Assembly (NCBI RefSeq): GCF_025725645.1
Contig: NZ_CP107007.1
Span: 2,914,001 to 2,978,000 of the forward strand
Length of the DNA stretch: 64,000 nucleotides
Direction of reading: 5' to 3'
DNA from: Halomonas sp. GD1P12
Lineage (GTDB): Bacteria; Pseudomonadota; Gammaproteobacteria; Pseudomonadales; Halomonadaceae
This document shows, one piece after another, positions 9,920-19,983 of this stretch. Within the stretch, counting starts at the first letter, position 1, and each line of letters begins with the position of its first letter. The translations under genes and the position numbers were made by a program. Under the pieces are notes generated by a model. The model was not told the origin of the DNA, did not search any database, and saw only the letters and a list, made by a program, of their open reading frames with translations.

Positions 9920-9937
9920 GCCCGCCGTTAGGCGGGC
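9920..9937. terminator. Hairpin between convergent aminotransferase genes
   Basis: GCCCGCC at 9920-9926 and GGCGGGC at 9931-9937 form a 7-bp GC stem with a GTTA tetraloop between the two convergent aminotransferase genes. The stop of the minus-strand gene lies in the loop. No T-run is present. Confidence 0.45.
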
Positions 9938-10884
9938 GTCAGCCAGTGCTTAAACTCATCAAGCTCTCCGCGTACCGCTTGGCGATACAACTGCTGCAAC
10001 CGGGCAGTCACGCTCTCATGGCTGATCGGTTCACTGACCGGCGGCGCGCCGGCGCGGGTGCCGATATGACGCCCATCGAGCTCGCGCAGTGGCAAAATCT
10101 CCGCGGCGGTGCCGGTCAAGAACGCCTCGTCGGCGGTGTAGAGTTCGTCGCGGGTGATGCGCCGCTCGCGTACCTCCAACCCGAGCACTTGGCGGGCCAA
10201 CTGAATCACGCTGTCCCGCGTGATGCCCTGCAGGCACGAGGTCACCTCGGGCGTGTGCAGTACGCCGTCGCGCAGCAGAAAGACGTTGGCTGCCGAGGCT
10301 TCGGCCACGTAGCCTTCGGGGTCGAGCATGATGGTTTCGTCGAAGCCCGCCTTCACTGCGGTATTCAGCGCCAGTATCGAGTTGACGTAGTGGCCGCTGG
10401 TCTTGGCGCGGCACAGGCTAATGTTGACGTGGTGGCGTGCCCAGGAGGAGGTCAGCGCGCGAAGCCCGTGCGTGGCCGCCTGGGGCGAAATGTACGGCCC
10501 CAGATCCCAGGCGGCGATCATCACATGCGTTTGCAGCCCCTGAGCGCGTAACCCTAAACCTTCGGCGCCGAGAAACACGGTCGGTTTGAGATAGGCATCC
10601 GTTAGCGCGTTTCGCGCCAGGCAAGCGCGCTGGGCTGCGATCAGCGCTTCTTCGCTGAACGACAGCGGAATATCCAGCGAGTGGGCGCTTTCCACCAGCC
10701 GCCTGGTATGCTCCGCCGCCCGAAAGATATGCGTCCCGCCCGCTCCGTCGTAGGCGCGCACGCCTTCGAAGCAGCCCATGCCATAGTGCATGGTATGGGT
10801 GAGCAAGTGCATTTTCGCGGCTCGCCATTCAAGCCATTCACCATCCTGCCAGATCCAGCCGTCACGGTCGTATAGCGGTGTCAT
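9928..10884 (-). CDS. Branched-chain-type aminotransferase (class IV PLP, IlvE-like)
   Basis: 318 residues of fold-type IV. The family pattern is clear: HYGMGCFEGVRAYD (about 33-46), catalytic lysine K161 in AKTSGHYVNS, and the cofactor-binding E195 within GYVAEASAANVF. The length is close to E. coli IlvE (309). I start it at ATG 10884 because that ATG overlaps the TGA of the upstream deacetylase gene (ATGA); the open frame runs to 10962 inside that gene. Tight coupling to a deacetylase suggests that it handles an amine or amino acid released by deacetylation rather than bulk Val/Leu/Ile synthesis. That role is inferred. Confidence 0.88.
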   Translation of the reverse strand: MTPLYDRDGWIWQDGEWLEWRAAKMHLLTHTMHYGMGCFEGVRAYDGAGGTHIFRAAEHTRRLVESAHSLDIPLSFSEEALIAAQRACLARNALTDAYLKPTVFLGAEGLGLRAQGLQTHVMIAAWDLGPYISPQAATHGLRALTSSWARHHVNISLCRAKTSGHYVNSILALNTAVKAGFDETIMLDPEGYVAEASAANVFLLRDGVLHTPEVTSCLQGITRDSVIQLARQVLGLEVRERRITRDELYTADEAFLTGTAAEILPLRELDGRHIGTRAGAPPVSEPISHESVTARLQQLYRQAVRGELDEFKHWLTPA

Positions 10885-11987
10885 CGGTGGTTGCGCTCCC
10901 ACTCCGTTTGCCAATGGTCGATCAGCGCGCACTGATGCGGCTGTAATGCCTGGTAACCCCAAGCGGCGATCTCGTCGTTTTGCGGGTCGGGTACGGCAGT
11001 ATGGCTACCCGCCAAGGCCTGCAGCGTGGCGTGGCCACAAAGCGGTGCGTATCCTTCCGAGTAGCCACCTTCATGAACCAGCACGAGCCGGCCCTGGCAG
11101 CAGCGCTCGGCCAAAGCCTTGAGCCTTGACGTCATATCGGCAAAGGCCTGGCTGTTGAGCAGCATCTTGCCCAGCGGGTCCTTGGCGCAGGCATCATATC
11201 CGCAGGCGACAACGATCATCTCCGGCGCGAAGGCCTCGATAGCCGGCAGTACCAAGCGCTCGAACGCATACTCGTAGGCCCCAATACCGCACCCGGGCGG
11301 CAGGGGCAGGTTGAGATTGGCGCCCAGGCCCTCGCCTTCGCCCTGCTCGTCGAAACCACCGCTATCAAGCGGGTAGTTGGCCGCCTGGTGGATCGAGACG
11401 GTGAGCACGTCGGGCTCTTCATAGAACGCAGACTGCTGGCCATTGCCGTGGTGCACGTCCCAGTCGAGAATCGCGACCCGTTTGATTTGACCCAGCGCAC
11501 GCGCGCGCATGACCGCCACCGGAATATTGCCCAGCAGGCAGAAGCCGCGGCCCTGGTCAGCTTCGGCGTGATGGCCCGGCGGGCGGCAAAGGGCGTAGGC
11601 GTTATCGAGTGCACCGGTCGCAACCGCCTCGACAGCAGCGATGGCAAGTCCCGCCGATTGAGTCGCCGCCGCCCAGCTACCCGGCGTGTAAGGGGCGCAG
11701 TCGCCGCCATTTCCGCCCATGCCTTGATCACCGGCTTGCAGCGCGTCCAGATAGCGCCGGCTGTGAAACCGCTCGAGATCTTCACGGGCCGCCGGGGCAG
11801 GTTTGACGACGTGAAGTTCGTCGATCAGCCCGCTGACTTCGAGAATGTTCTTGAGACGCCGCTTGCTATCCGGGCTTTCTGAAGCGGGTTGAGGCTGAAG
11901 GAACTCGCCAGGGGCGGAAAACACGCCGATGGCGCCCTGGTCGTGCCAGAAGCAGCGCTCGTGCCAGTAAAAACCGGTTTGGCTCAT
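10881..11987 (-). CDS. Class II histone deacetylase family protein (HDAH-like)
   Basis: 368 residues, close in length and pattern to the Alcaligenes/Bordetella-type amidohydrolase HDAH (369). Motifs are RPPGHHAEADQGRGFCLLGN (H139/H140), DWDVHHGNG with zinc ligands D177 and H179, GYDACAKDPLG with D265, and EGGYSEGY with catalytic Y309. All catalytic residues appear intact. It differs clearly from the deacetylase at 174-1199, so the region holds two subclasses rather than a recent duplication. ATG 11987 follows AAAGGGAGAAACG. It overlaps the aminotransferase gene by 4 nt. Confidence 0.9.
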   Translation of the reverse strand: MSQTGFYWHERCFWHDQGAIGVFSAPGEFLQPQPASESPDSKRRLKNILEVSGLIDELHVVKPAPAAREDLERFHSRRYLDALQAGDQGMGGNGGDCAPYTPGSWAAATQSAGLAIAAVEAVATGALDNAYALCRPPGHHAEADQGRGFCLLGNIPVAVMRARALGQIKRVAILDWDVHHGNGQQSAFYEEPDVLTVSIHQAANYPLDSGGFDEQGEGEGLGANLNLPLPPGCGIGAYEYAFERLVLPAIEAFAPEMIVVACGYDACAKDPLGKMLLNSQAFADMTSRLKALAERCCQGRLVLVHEGGYSEGYAPLCGHATLQALAGSHTAVPDPQNDEIAAWGYQALQPHQCALIDHWQTEWERNHR

Positions 11988-12079
11988 CGTTTCTCCCTTT
12001 TAAAGTTGTTCGCCGGGACCTGGATTAACGTTCCCATCGTCGATGTAATAGCCAACGCGGCCAATCGTAAGCGCCCAGG

Positions 12080-13024
12080 CTAAGCCTCGGCACCCGACAG
12101 CGTCTCCCACACCTCGACCGCCGCGGCGAGATCCTCGAGGGAGGCGCCGACGGACTTGAACAGCGTGATCGCCTCACGCGAGGAGCGCCCGGGATGCTCG
12201 CCGCTGAGCACCTCCAAAAGATCGGCCTGAATGTCATCAAAGCGAAACGCCCCTTCGTCGATGGCCTGCAGAATATCGCCCGCCTCGCCTTTCGCGCCGG
12301 CGTAGGTGTCCACGAACACCTCGCTCAGGCGCAGGCACTCGGCATCGGTTTCGCGCATCTGCGGGCGAAAGGCACCGATCAAGTCCAGGTGAGTGCCCGG
12401 CGTGAGCCATTCGCCCTTGATCAACGGCTGGGTGGAGAGCGTGACGCAGCTGACGATGTCCGCCGCGGCCACTGCCTCGGCCAAATCCTCGACGGCGCGG
12501 GTCTCGAACCGGTCGGCGTAATCCCGGGCAATCGCGGCGGCCTTGTTCGGGTTTCGCCCCCACACCAGCACCCGTTTGATGGGCCGCACGCTTGCGTGGG
12601 CTTCGATCACCATGGGGGCGAGCTTGCCGGTGCCCACGACCAGCAGCGTCTCGGCGGTGTCGAGTGAGAGCTTGCGGGCCGCCAGCGCGGACGCCGCCGC
12701 GGTGCGACGCCGGGTCAGTTCGCTGCCGTCGATACACGCCAAGGGCTGGCCGTGTTTGCCTTCGCTGAGCAGATAAAGCCCGGAAATCGCCGGCACGCCG
12801 GCCTCGGCGTTCTGGGGAAAGACGTTCACCATTTTCACACCGATGTAGCCGGCGGCTTCCCAGGCGGGCATCAGGAGCATCGTGGCTTCGCCGTCGGGGC
12901 GATGCATGGCGTGATGGTGACGCGGCGGTGACTCCACGCCGTTGAGGAAAGTTCGTTCGAGTCGTTCGATCAGGCCTCTCCATTCAAGGTGACGGGCCAC
13001 CTCCTCGCTCGAAATCACTCGCAT
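12080..13024 (-). CDS. Ornithine cyclodeaminase / pyrroline-2-carboxylate reductase family protein
   Basis: 314 residues of the OCD/mu-crystallin family. An N-terminal dimerisation part (MRVISSEEVARHL) contains MLLMPAW and the substrate-site KMVNVFPQN (about 64-72). A Rossmann NAD-binding segment reads ETLLVVGTGKLAPMVIEAH (about 125-143). The family includes ornithine and lysine cyclodeaminases, Δ1-pyrroline-2-carboxylate and ketimine reductases and alanine dehydrogenases, so the reaction is not fixed by sequence alone. GGAGAGGCGAT precedes ATG 13024. It lies 92 nt upstream of the deacetylase gene on the same strand and may share its transcript. Confidence 0.85.
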   Translation of the reverse strand: MRVISSEEVARHLEWRGLIERLERTFLNGVESPPRHHHAMHRPDGEATMLLMPAWEAAGYIGVKMVNVFPQNAEAGVPAISGLYLLSEGKHGQPLACIDGSELTRRRTAAASALAARKLSLDTAETLLVVGTGKLAPMVIEAHASVRPIKRVLVWGRNPNKAAAIARDYADRFETRAVEDLAEAVAAADIVSCVTLSTQPLIKGEWLTPGTHLDLIGAFRPQMRETDAECLRLSEVFVDTYAGAKGEAGDILQAIDEGAFRFDDIQADLLEVLSGEHPGRSSREAITLFKSVGASLEDLAAAVEVWETLSGAEA

Positions 13025-13156
13025 ATCGCCTCTCCGTTCGGGTTGTCAGTCATGAGCCTTGCGCTTACGCGCACGCCCCACTGCGCTCAGTGGCCCCATG
13101 GAGTTTACCCAAAAACAGCGACTCTTCGCATACCTCAATAATGGGCGCACTCAACG

Positions 13157-13184
13157 AAAAACCCCGGCGGGCGCCGGGGTTTTC
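13157..13184. terminator. Rho-independent terminator downstream of the RidA-family gene
   Basis: AAAACCCCGGCG at 13158-13169 pairs with CGCCGGGGTTTT at 13172-13183. Read on the minus strand, the stem is followed by a T-run, which fits the end of the RidA-family gene; it would also work on the plus strand. Confidence 0.85.
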
Positions 13185-13211
13185 TAAAGCGGGGATCAAA
13201 CGAGCGATGGA

Positions 13212-13568
13212 TCAGCCGTTGGCCAGTGCCGCCACGACCATGATTTCGACCTTCCACTCGGGCTTGGCCAGTTTGGCTTCAAGGGCGGCACGCACCGGCG
13301 GGTTGTTCGAACCGATCCAGGCTTCCCAGGCGACGTTCATCGCATCGAACTCGGCCATATCGGTGACCCAGACCTGGGCGGAGATCAAGTGCGCTTTCGA
13401 GGAACCCGCTTTTTCCAGCAGCTCGTCGATGCGCGACAGCACCTGCTCGGTCTGGCCTTTCATATCGGCGGTGGCGTCGGCCGGTACCTGGCCTGCCAGA
13501 TAAACGGTGCCGTTGTGAATGGCGATTTGGCTCATGCGGGCGTTGCTGTCGTGGTAGGTCACGCTCAT
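13212..13568 (-). CDS. RidA family protein (reactive enamine/imine deaminase family)
   Basis: 118 residues of the YjgF/YER057c/UK114 fold. The N-terminal half has IHNGTVYLAGQVP, and the conserved arginine region reads PPVRAALEAKLAKPEWKVEI (about 92-111). RidA proteins hydrolyse enamine/imine intermediates released by PLP enzymes, which fits a locus with two aminotransferases and an OCD-family enzyme. ATG 13568 has GGAGAAACACC directly upstream; the open frame extends to 13709 but without a ribosome site. Subfamily (RidA proper or Rid1-7) is not certain. Confidence 0.9.
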   Translation of the reverse strand: MSVTYHDSNARMSQIAIHNGTVYLAGQVPADATADMKGQTEQVLSRIDELLEKAGSSKAHLISAQVWVTDMAEFDAMNVAWEAWIGSNNPPVRAALEAKLAKPEWKVEIMVVAALANG

Positions 13569-13681
13569 GGTGTTTCTCCGTGCATTAAATAAAGAACGCC
13601 CCGAGACTACGACATACGCGGCAAAAATGCTTGCTCGACGTGATGAAAACCGTCTCGTTGATTGAAAAAACACAATGAACC

Positions 13682-13993
13682 TCAGTAGTTGGCAAGAAAC
13701 CCAAGCCACAGCACGAGGTAAATGAGCCCAACCACCAGCACGGTCAGTAGCGCGCCAATGACCAACGACACCAGCGTAATGCGTGCACTCTCCTTGCCTG
13801 AAAGCGGCGACGTGCCGTCTTCACGCTTGTTTCGATTAGGGATCAGCGCAATGACGATAATCCCCCAGAGAGGTAGGAGAATCCCGATTAAAATGCCCAA
13901 AACAGTCGGGTAGCCTTTCTTTCTGGCAAAGACCGTATTCAGAATAATGCCGGTTACAGCGATGAAGACCCACCCGACGAGCGTGTAGTCCAT
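13682..13993 (-). CDS. Small membrane protein of unknown function
   Basis: 103 residues from ATG 13993 (MDYTLVGW). Three hydrophobic stretches are seen: VGWVFIAVTGIILNTVF, VLGILIGILLPLWGIIVIAL and a C-terminal ITLVSLVIGALLTVLVVGLI segment running to the end. A short charged loop (NRNKREDGTSPLSGKE) lies between the second and third. I recognise no family. A TTG-initiated start at 14014 is possible. It is isolated between the RidA-family gene and the tRNA, with no evident partner. Confidence 0.6.
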   Translation of the reverse strand: MDYTLVGWVFIAVTGIILNTVFARKKGYPTVLGILIGILLPLWGIIVIALIPNRNKREDGTSPLSGKESARITLVSLVIGALLTVLVVGLIYLVLWLGFLANY

Positions 13994-14035
13994 AGCGCCC
14001 CCAAGCGGCTCCAAAAGCCGGTAGTAGAAGCCAAT

Positions 14036-14069
14036 AAAAAAGGCCTAGCGAAAACGCTAGGCCTTTTTT
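14036..14069. terminator. Strong terminator downstream of tRNA-Leu
   Basis: GGCCTAGCG and CGCTAGGCC form a 9-bp stem with an AAAA loop, flanked by A-runs on the left and T-runs on the right. This gives an intrinsic terminator in both directions. On the minus strand it ends the tRNA transcript; it also separates the tRNA from the small membrane protein gene. Confidence 0.85.
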
Positions 14070-14076
14070 AACAAGA

Positions 14077-14163
14077 TGGTACCGGTGGCCAGACTCGAAC
14101 TGGCACGCCTGTTACAGCGGCGGATTTTGAATCCGCTGCGTCTACCAATTCCGCCACACCGGC
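14077..14163 (-). tRNA. tRNA-Leu, anticodon CAA
   Basis: 87 nt on the minus strand including an encoded CCA (complement of TGG at 14077-14079). The acceptor arm GCCGGTG pairs with CACCGGT (one terminal G-U). The anticodon arm GCGGA-TTCAAAA-TCCGC gives CAA, reading UUG leucine codons. The long variable arm and the T-arm GTTCGAGTC are present. Class II size agrees with leucine. Confidence 0.96.
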
Positions 14164-14275
14164 AATGGCTGGGCATTATACGGAGAATCGCTGCCGGGTC
14201 AATCGCATCGACTGACTTTATCGTGTGAAAGCGCTATCCTAGGGCGCCTGTTCGACCACCCACAAGAGCCCTTTA

Positions 14276-16482
<2,207 letters not shown>

Positions 16483-16509
16483 TAAAAAGCAGCGATACCT
16501 GATTGATCG

Positions 16510-16533
16510 CCACTCGCGTGCGCGAGTGGTTTT
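16510..16533 (+). terminator. Terminator-like hairpin between tgt and yajC
   Basis: CCACTCGCG at 16510-16518 pairs with CGCGAGTGG at 16521-16529, followed by TTTTATC. It would end the queA-tgt transcript at least partly before yajC. Confidence 0.7.
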
Positions 16534-16581
16534 ATCCCATTTTCCATCAACCTCAACGTCATTAACCCAGGAGCTCGCTCG

Positions 16582-16908
16582 ATGCTGGATTTCTTCATCT
16601 CGCCGGCGCATGCCGAAGGTGCCGCCGGCGGCGGCGGTATTGCCCAAATCGTCATGCTGGTCGGTTTCGTACTGATTTTCTACTTCCTGTTGTGGCGCCC
16701 GCAGGCCAAACGCGCCAAGCAGCACAAGCAGCTGGTCACAAGCCTGGATAAAGGCGATGAAGTGGTCATCGGCGGCGGTCTGGTCGGTCGCGTCACCAAG
16801 GTCAGCGACGAATTCCTGACCCTTGAAGTCTCCGAAGGCACCGAAGTGAACGTGCAGAAAAACGCCGTGGCCGCGGTACTGCCCAAGGGCACTATCAAGT
16901 CCATCTAA
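16582..16908 (+). CDS. yajC: Preprotein translocase accessory subunit YajC
   Basis: 108 residues. One membrane helix (about 20-41, IVMLVGFVLIFYFLLWRPQ) is followed by the cytoplasmic β-rich YajC domain, with KGDEVVIGGGLVGRVTKV and a TLEVSEGTEV core. YajC associates with SecDF at the inner membrane. The order tgt-yajC-secD-secF is the standard one. ATG 16582 follows CAGGAGCTC. Confidence 0.96.
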   Translation: MLDFFISPAHAEGAAGGGGIAQIVMLVGFVLIFYFLLWRPQAKRAKQHKQLVTSLDKGDEVVIGGGLVGRVTKVSDEFLTLEVSEGTEVNVQKNAVAAVLPKGTIKSI

Positions 16909-16979
16909 TCTTCGCGCCCCACCCTGCCGACACGTGCCAGCCACCCCGGCACGGGTGAGATGGTCGATGATGGTAAACG

Positions 16980-17010
16980 TTGCCGTACGCGGGCTGCCCG
17001 CGTACGGCAA
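16980..17010 (+). other. Perfect 14-bp hairpin in the yajC-secD leader
   Basis: TTGCCGTACGCGGG at 16980-16993 and CCCGCGTACGGCAA at 16997-17010 are exact complements separated by CTG. The hairpin ends 29 nt before the secD start, and no T-run follows. It could be an RNA processing or attenuation element that sets secDF expression relative to yajC; this is inference. Confidence 0.6.
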
Positions 17011-17039
17011 TTCCGTATGTCATTGAAGGCAGGGCTTAC

Positions 17040-18893
17040 ATGCTCAACCGTTACCCCCTGTGGAAGTATCTGCTGATACTGGTCGTTTTGATCGTTGGCC
17101 TTATCTATTCGCTTCCCAACTTATTTCCCGCCGATCCCGCCATTCAGATTAGTAGCGCCCAGGGCGATGCCCTGAGCGAGCGCGACGTGTCCCGCGTACG
17201 CGATGCCCTCGATGAGCGCGATATCGCCGTCACCGGCGTCGAGCAGGAGAACGGCCAGTGGCTGATTCGCCTGGCAAGCGACGACGACCAGCTCGACGCG
17301 CGCGACGCGGCAACCGAAGTGCTGGGCGGCGATGCCACCGTGGCGCTGAACCTGGCCGATGCCACCCCTGGTTGGCTACAGGCGTTCTCCGCCTCGCCGA
17401 TGACTTTAGGGCTCGACCTTCGCGGCGGCGTGCACTTCCTTTTGGAGGTGGACATGGACGCGGCGATCACCCAGCGCCTGGAAGTCAACGCCAGCGCCAT
17501 GCGCGAGCTTCTGCGCGGCGAACGTATTCGCTATCGCAATACCGAGATCGATGGCCAGACCCTGTCGCTCGATTTCGCAAGCTCGGAAGACCGCGACGAC
17601 GCCCGCCAGCTGATCAGCCGCGAGTTTCCGGACTTCGATTACGCCAGCAACGGCAGCGGCCGCTCGGCAAGCCTGGCCATGACGCTCAGCGACCAGGTCG
17701 TGAGCGAAATCCAGGACTACGCCACCAACCAGAACCTGACCACGCTGCGTAACCGGGTCAACGAGCTGGGTGTCGCCGAGCCGATGGTACAGCGCCAGGG
17801 GCCGAACCAGATCGTGGTGGAGCTGCCGGGCATTCAGGACACCGTGGCCGCCAAGCGCATCGTCGGCGCCACCGCGAACCTGGAGTTCCGCCTGGAAGCG
17901 CGGGGCGACACGCCGGAGATGGAAACCGAAAGCTTCGGGTTTCGTAACAACGACGGCCGCAGCGCGCAGCTGATGCGCGATGTGATCATTACCGGCGACA
18001 GCGTGTCGAGCGCGAGCAACAGCTTCGATGAGAACGGCCGCCCCCAGGTCAACATCAACCTGGACGGCACCGGCGGTACGCTGATGAACCGCGCCACGCG
18101 CACCAACATTGGCCGCAACATGGCGGTCCTGTTCATCGAGCACAAGAGCGAAGACACGGTGGTCACCGACCCGGAAACCGGCGAGCAGACCATCGAGCGT
18201 GAGCCCTACACCGAGCGCGGACTGATCAGCCTGGCCACCATTCAAAGCGCGCTGGGCAACAGCTTCCGCATCACCGGGCTCGACTCGCCCACCGAAGCGA
18301 GCGAACTCGCGCTACTGCTGCGTTCGGGCTCGCTTGCCGCGCCCATCTACTTCGTGCAGGAGCGCACCATCGGCCCAAGCCTTGGCGCCGAAAACATCGA
18401 GCGCGGGCTTTTGTCGGTCCAGCTGGGTCTTTTGCTGGTCGTGCTGTTCATGCTCGCCCGTTACAAGGTCTTCGGCGTGTTCGCCACCGTCGCGCTGGGG
18501 CTGAACCTGACGCTGCTGGTCGCGGTGATGTCGATGCTGGGCGCCACGCTCACACTTCCCGGCATTGCCGGTATCGTGCTCACGCTTGGCATGGCGGTGG
18601 ACGCCAACGTGCTGATCTTCGAGCGCATCCGCGAAGAACTCAAGAACGGGCTGTCGATCCAGCAGGCCATTCACGCCGGCTACGAGCGCGCCTTCACCTC
18701 GATCGTCGATGCCAACATCACCACCCTGCTGGTGGCGGTGATCCTGTTCTCGATCGGTACCGGGCCGGTGAAAGGCTTCGCCGTGACGCTCTCGATCGGT
18801 ATTTTGACGTCGATGTTCACCGCGCTGATGGTGACGCGCGCCATGGTCAACCTGACCTACGGCAGCAAGCCCGTTAAAAAGCTATGGATCTGA
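17040..18893 (+). CDS. secD: Protein translocase subunit SecD
   Basis: 617 residues. N-terminal membrane helix MLNRYPLWKYLLILVVLIVG, large periplasmic P1 domain including LGLDLRGGVHFLLEVD (about 123-138), then five C-terminal membrane segments beginning GLLSVQLGLLLVVLFMLARY. The conserved GMAVDANVLIFERIREE block carries the RND-family residues that couple proton flow to late export steps. The open frame reaches back to 16980 through the hairpin, but ATG 17040 (after AGGCAGGGCTTAC) gives the standard N-terminus. Confidence 0.97.
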   Translation: MLNRYPLWKYLLILVVLIVGLIYSLPNLFPADPAIQISSAQGDALSERDVSRVRDALDERDIAVTGVEQENGQWLIRLASDDDQLDARDAATEVLGGDATVALNLADATPGWLQAFSASPMTLGLDLRGGVHFLLEVDMDAAITQRLEVNASAMRELLRGERIRYRNTEIDGQTLSLDFASSEDRDDARQLISREFPDFDYASNGSGRSASLAMTLSDQVVSEIQDYATNQNLTTLRNRVNELGVAEPMVQRQGPNQIVVELPGIQDTVAAKRIVGATANLEFRLEARGDTPEMETESFGFRNNDGRSAQLMRDVIITGDSVSSASNSFDENGRPQVNINLDGTGGTLMNRATRTNIGRNMAVLFIEHKSEDTVVTDPETGEQTIEREPYTERGLISLATIQSALGNSFRITGLDSPTEASELALLLRSGSLAAPIYFVQERTIGPSLGAENIERGLLSVQLGLLLVVLFMLARYKVFGVFATVALGLNLTLLVAVMSMLGATLTLPGIAGIVLTLGMAVDANVLIFERIREELKNGLSIQQAIHAGYERAFTSIVDANITTLLVAVILFSIGTGPVKGFAVTLSIGILTSMFTALMVTRAMVNLTYGSKPVKKLWI

Positions 18894-18942
18894 TCGCCAT
18901 GTTCCAGACCCTCGCGCTTCGCCCCGACTTCAAGAGGTGGTC

Positions 18943-19869
18943 ATGAAACCCCTATCACATCTGTACATCGACTTCATGGGCCGGCGGAACCTGGCGTTCA
19001 TCGCCTCCGCCGTCATGCTGGTCGTGTCGATCGTCGCCATTGCCGCGTTCTCGCTCAACCTTGGCCTGGACTTCACCGGCGGCACGCTGATCGAAGTACG
19101 CTACGGCGCGGCGCCCTCGCTCGACGCCGTGCGCCAGCTGCTGGAAAATAGCGGCTTCCAGGACGTCTCGGTGCAAACCTTCGGCGCCTCCACCGAGGTG
19201 CTGATTCGCCTGCAGCAGGCGTTTGATCCGGACGTAGGTACCAATGTCGTCAATCTACTGCGTGAAAGCGGTGACAGCGTCGATCTGGTCCGCGCCGAGT
19301 TCGTCGGCGCCCAGGTGGGCGATCAGCTGCGTGATCAAAGCGGCATGGGCCTGATGGTCGCGCTCGGCGTGGTGATGCTGTATGTGGCGCTGCGCTTTCA
19401 GTACAAGTTCGCCATCGGGGCGCTTTTGGCGCTGATTCACGACGTCATCATCGTGGTCGGCGTGTTCGCGCTGTTCCAGCTCGACTTCGATTTGACGGTG
19501 CTGGCGGCGATCCTGGCGGTCATCGGCTACTCGCTCAACGATACGATCGTGGTGTACGACCGTATCCGCGAGTCGATTCGCACCTCGCGCATCGACGACA
19601 TGCCGCAAATCTTCAACGAAGCGATCAACGCCACGCTCTCCAGGACGCTGGCGACCTCCGGCACGACCATTCTCGTGCTACTGGCGCTGCTGGTGCTCGG
19701 CGGCGACATGATCCAGAACTTCGCCATTGCGCTGCTGGTCGGCATCGGCGTGGGCACCTTCTCCTCGATCTATATTTCCGGAGCGCTGCTGCTGCCGCTG
19801 AAGCTCTCGCGCGAGGATCTGATCCCGACGAAGAAGGCACTCGACGAAGAGGAAGAGGAGCTGCCGTAA
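18943..19869 (+). CDS. secF: Protein translocase subunit SecF
   Basis: 308 residues. First membrane helix at about 17-37, then LGLDFTGGTLIEV, a short periplasmic domain and five further helices with GYSLNDTIVVYDRIRES and TLSRTLATSGTT. It partners SecD in protein export. An AGAGGTG ribosome site just upstream selects ATG 18943 over the in-frame GTG at 18937. The gene follows secD after 49 nt. Confidence 0.97.
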   Translation: MKPLSHLYIDFMGRRNLAFIASAVMLVVSIVAIAAFSLNLGLDFTGGTLIEVRYGAAPSLDAVRQLLENSGFQDVSVQTFGASTEVLIRLQQAFDPDVGTNVVNLLRESGDSVDLVRAEFVGAQVGDQLRDQSGMGLMVALGVVMLYVALRFQYKFAIGALLALIHDVIIVVGVFALFQLDFDLTVLAAILAVIGYSLNDTIVVYDRIRESIRTSRIDDMPQIFNEAINATLSRTLATSGTTILVLLALLVLGGDMIQNFAIALLVGIGVGTFSSIYISGALLLPLKLSREDLIPTKKALDEEEEELP

Positions 19870-19900
19870 GGCGCTTTTCAACCACGGGCTTTCGAGTCAC

Positions 19901-19939
19901 AAAAAAGCCCCTGCCGGGTAACCGGCAGGGGCTTTTTTT
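19901..19939. terminator. Bidirectional terminator between secF and suhB
   Basis: GCCCCTGCCGG (19907-19917) pairs with CCGGCAGGGGC (19922-19932) around GTAA, flanked by six A and seven T. It serves both convergent genes. Confidence 0.95.
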
Positions 19940-19983
19940 GTTCGCCACTTACTATTCGCGACTCACCAATGACTCATCATTCT

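Noticed and set aside
174..13024. Ectoine degradation (doe/eut) cluster
   Set aside because: Deacetylase, aminotransferase and OCD-family genes recall it, but the ectoine hydrolase (M24-type) and DoeB-type deacetylase are absent; the deacetylases here are HDAC-fold.
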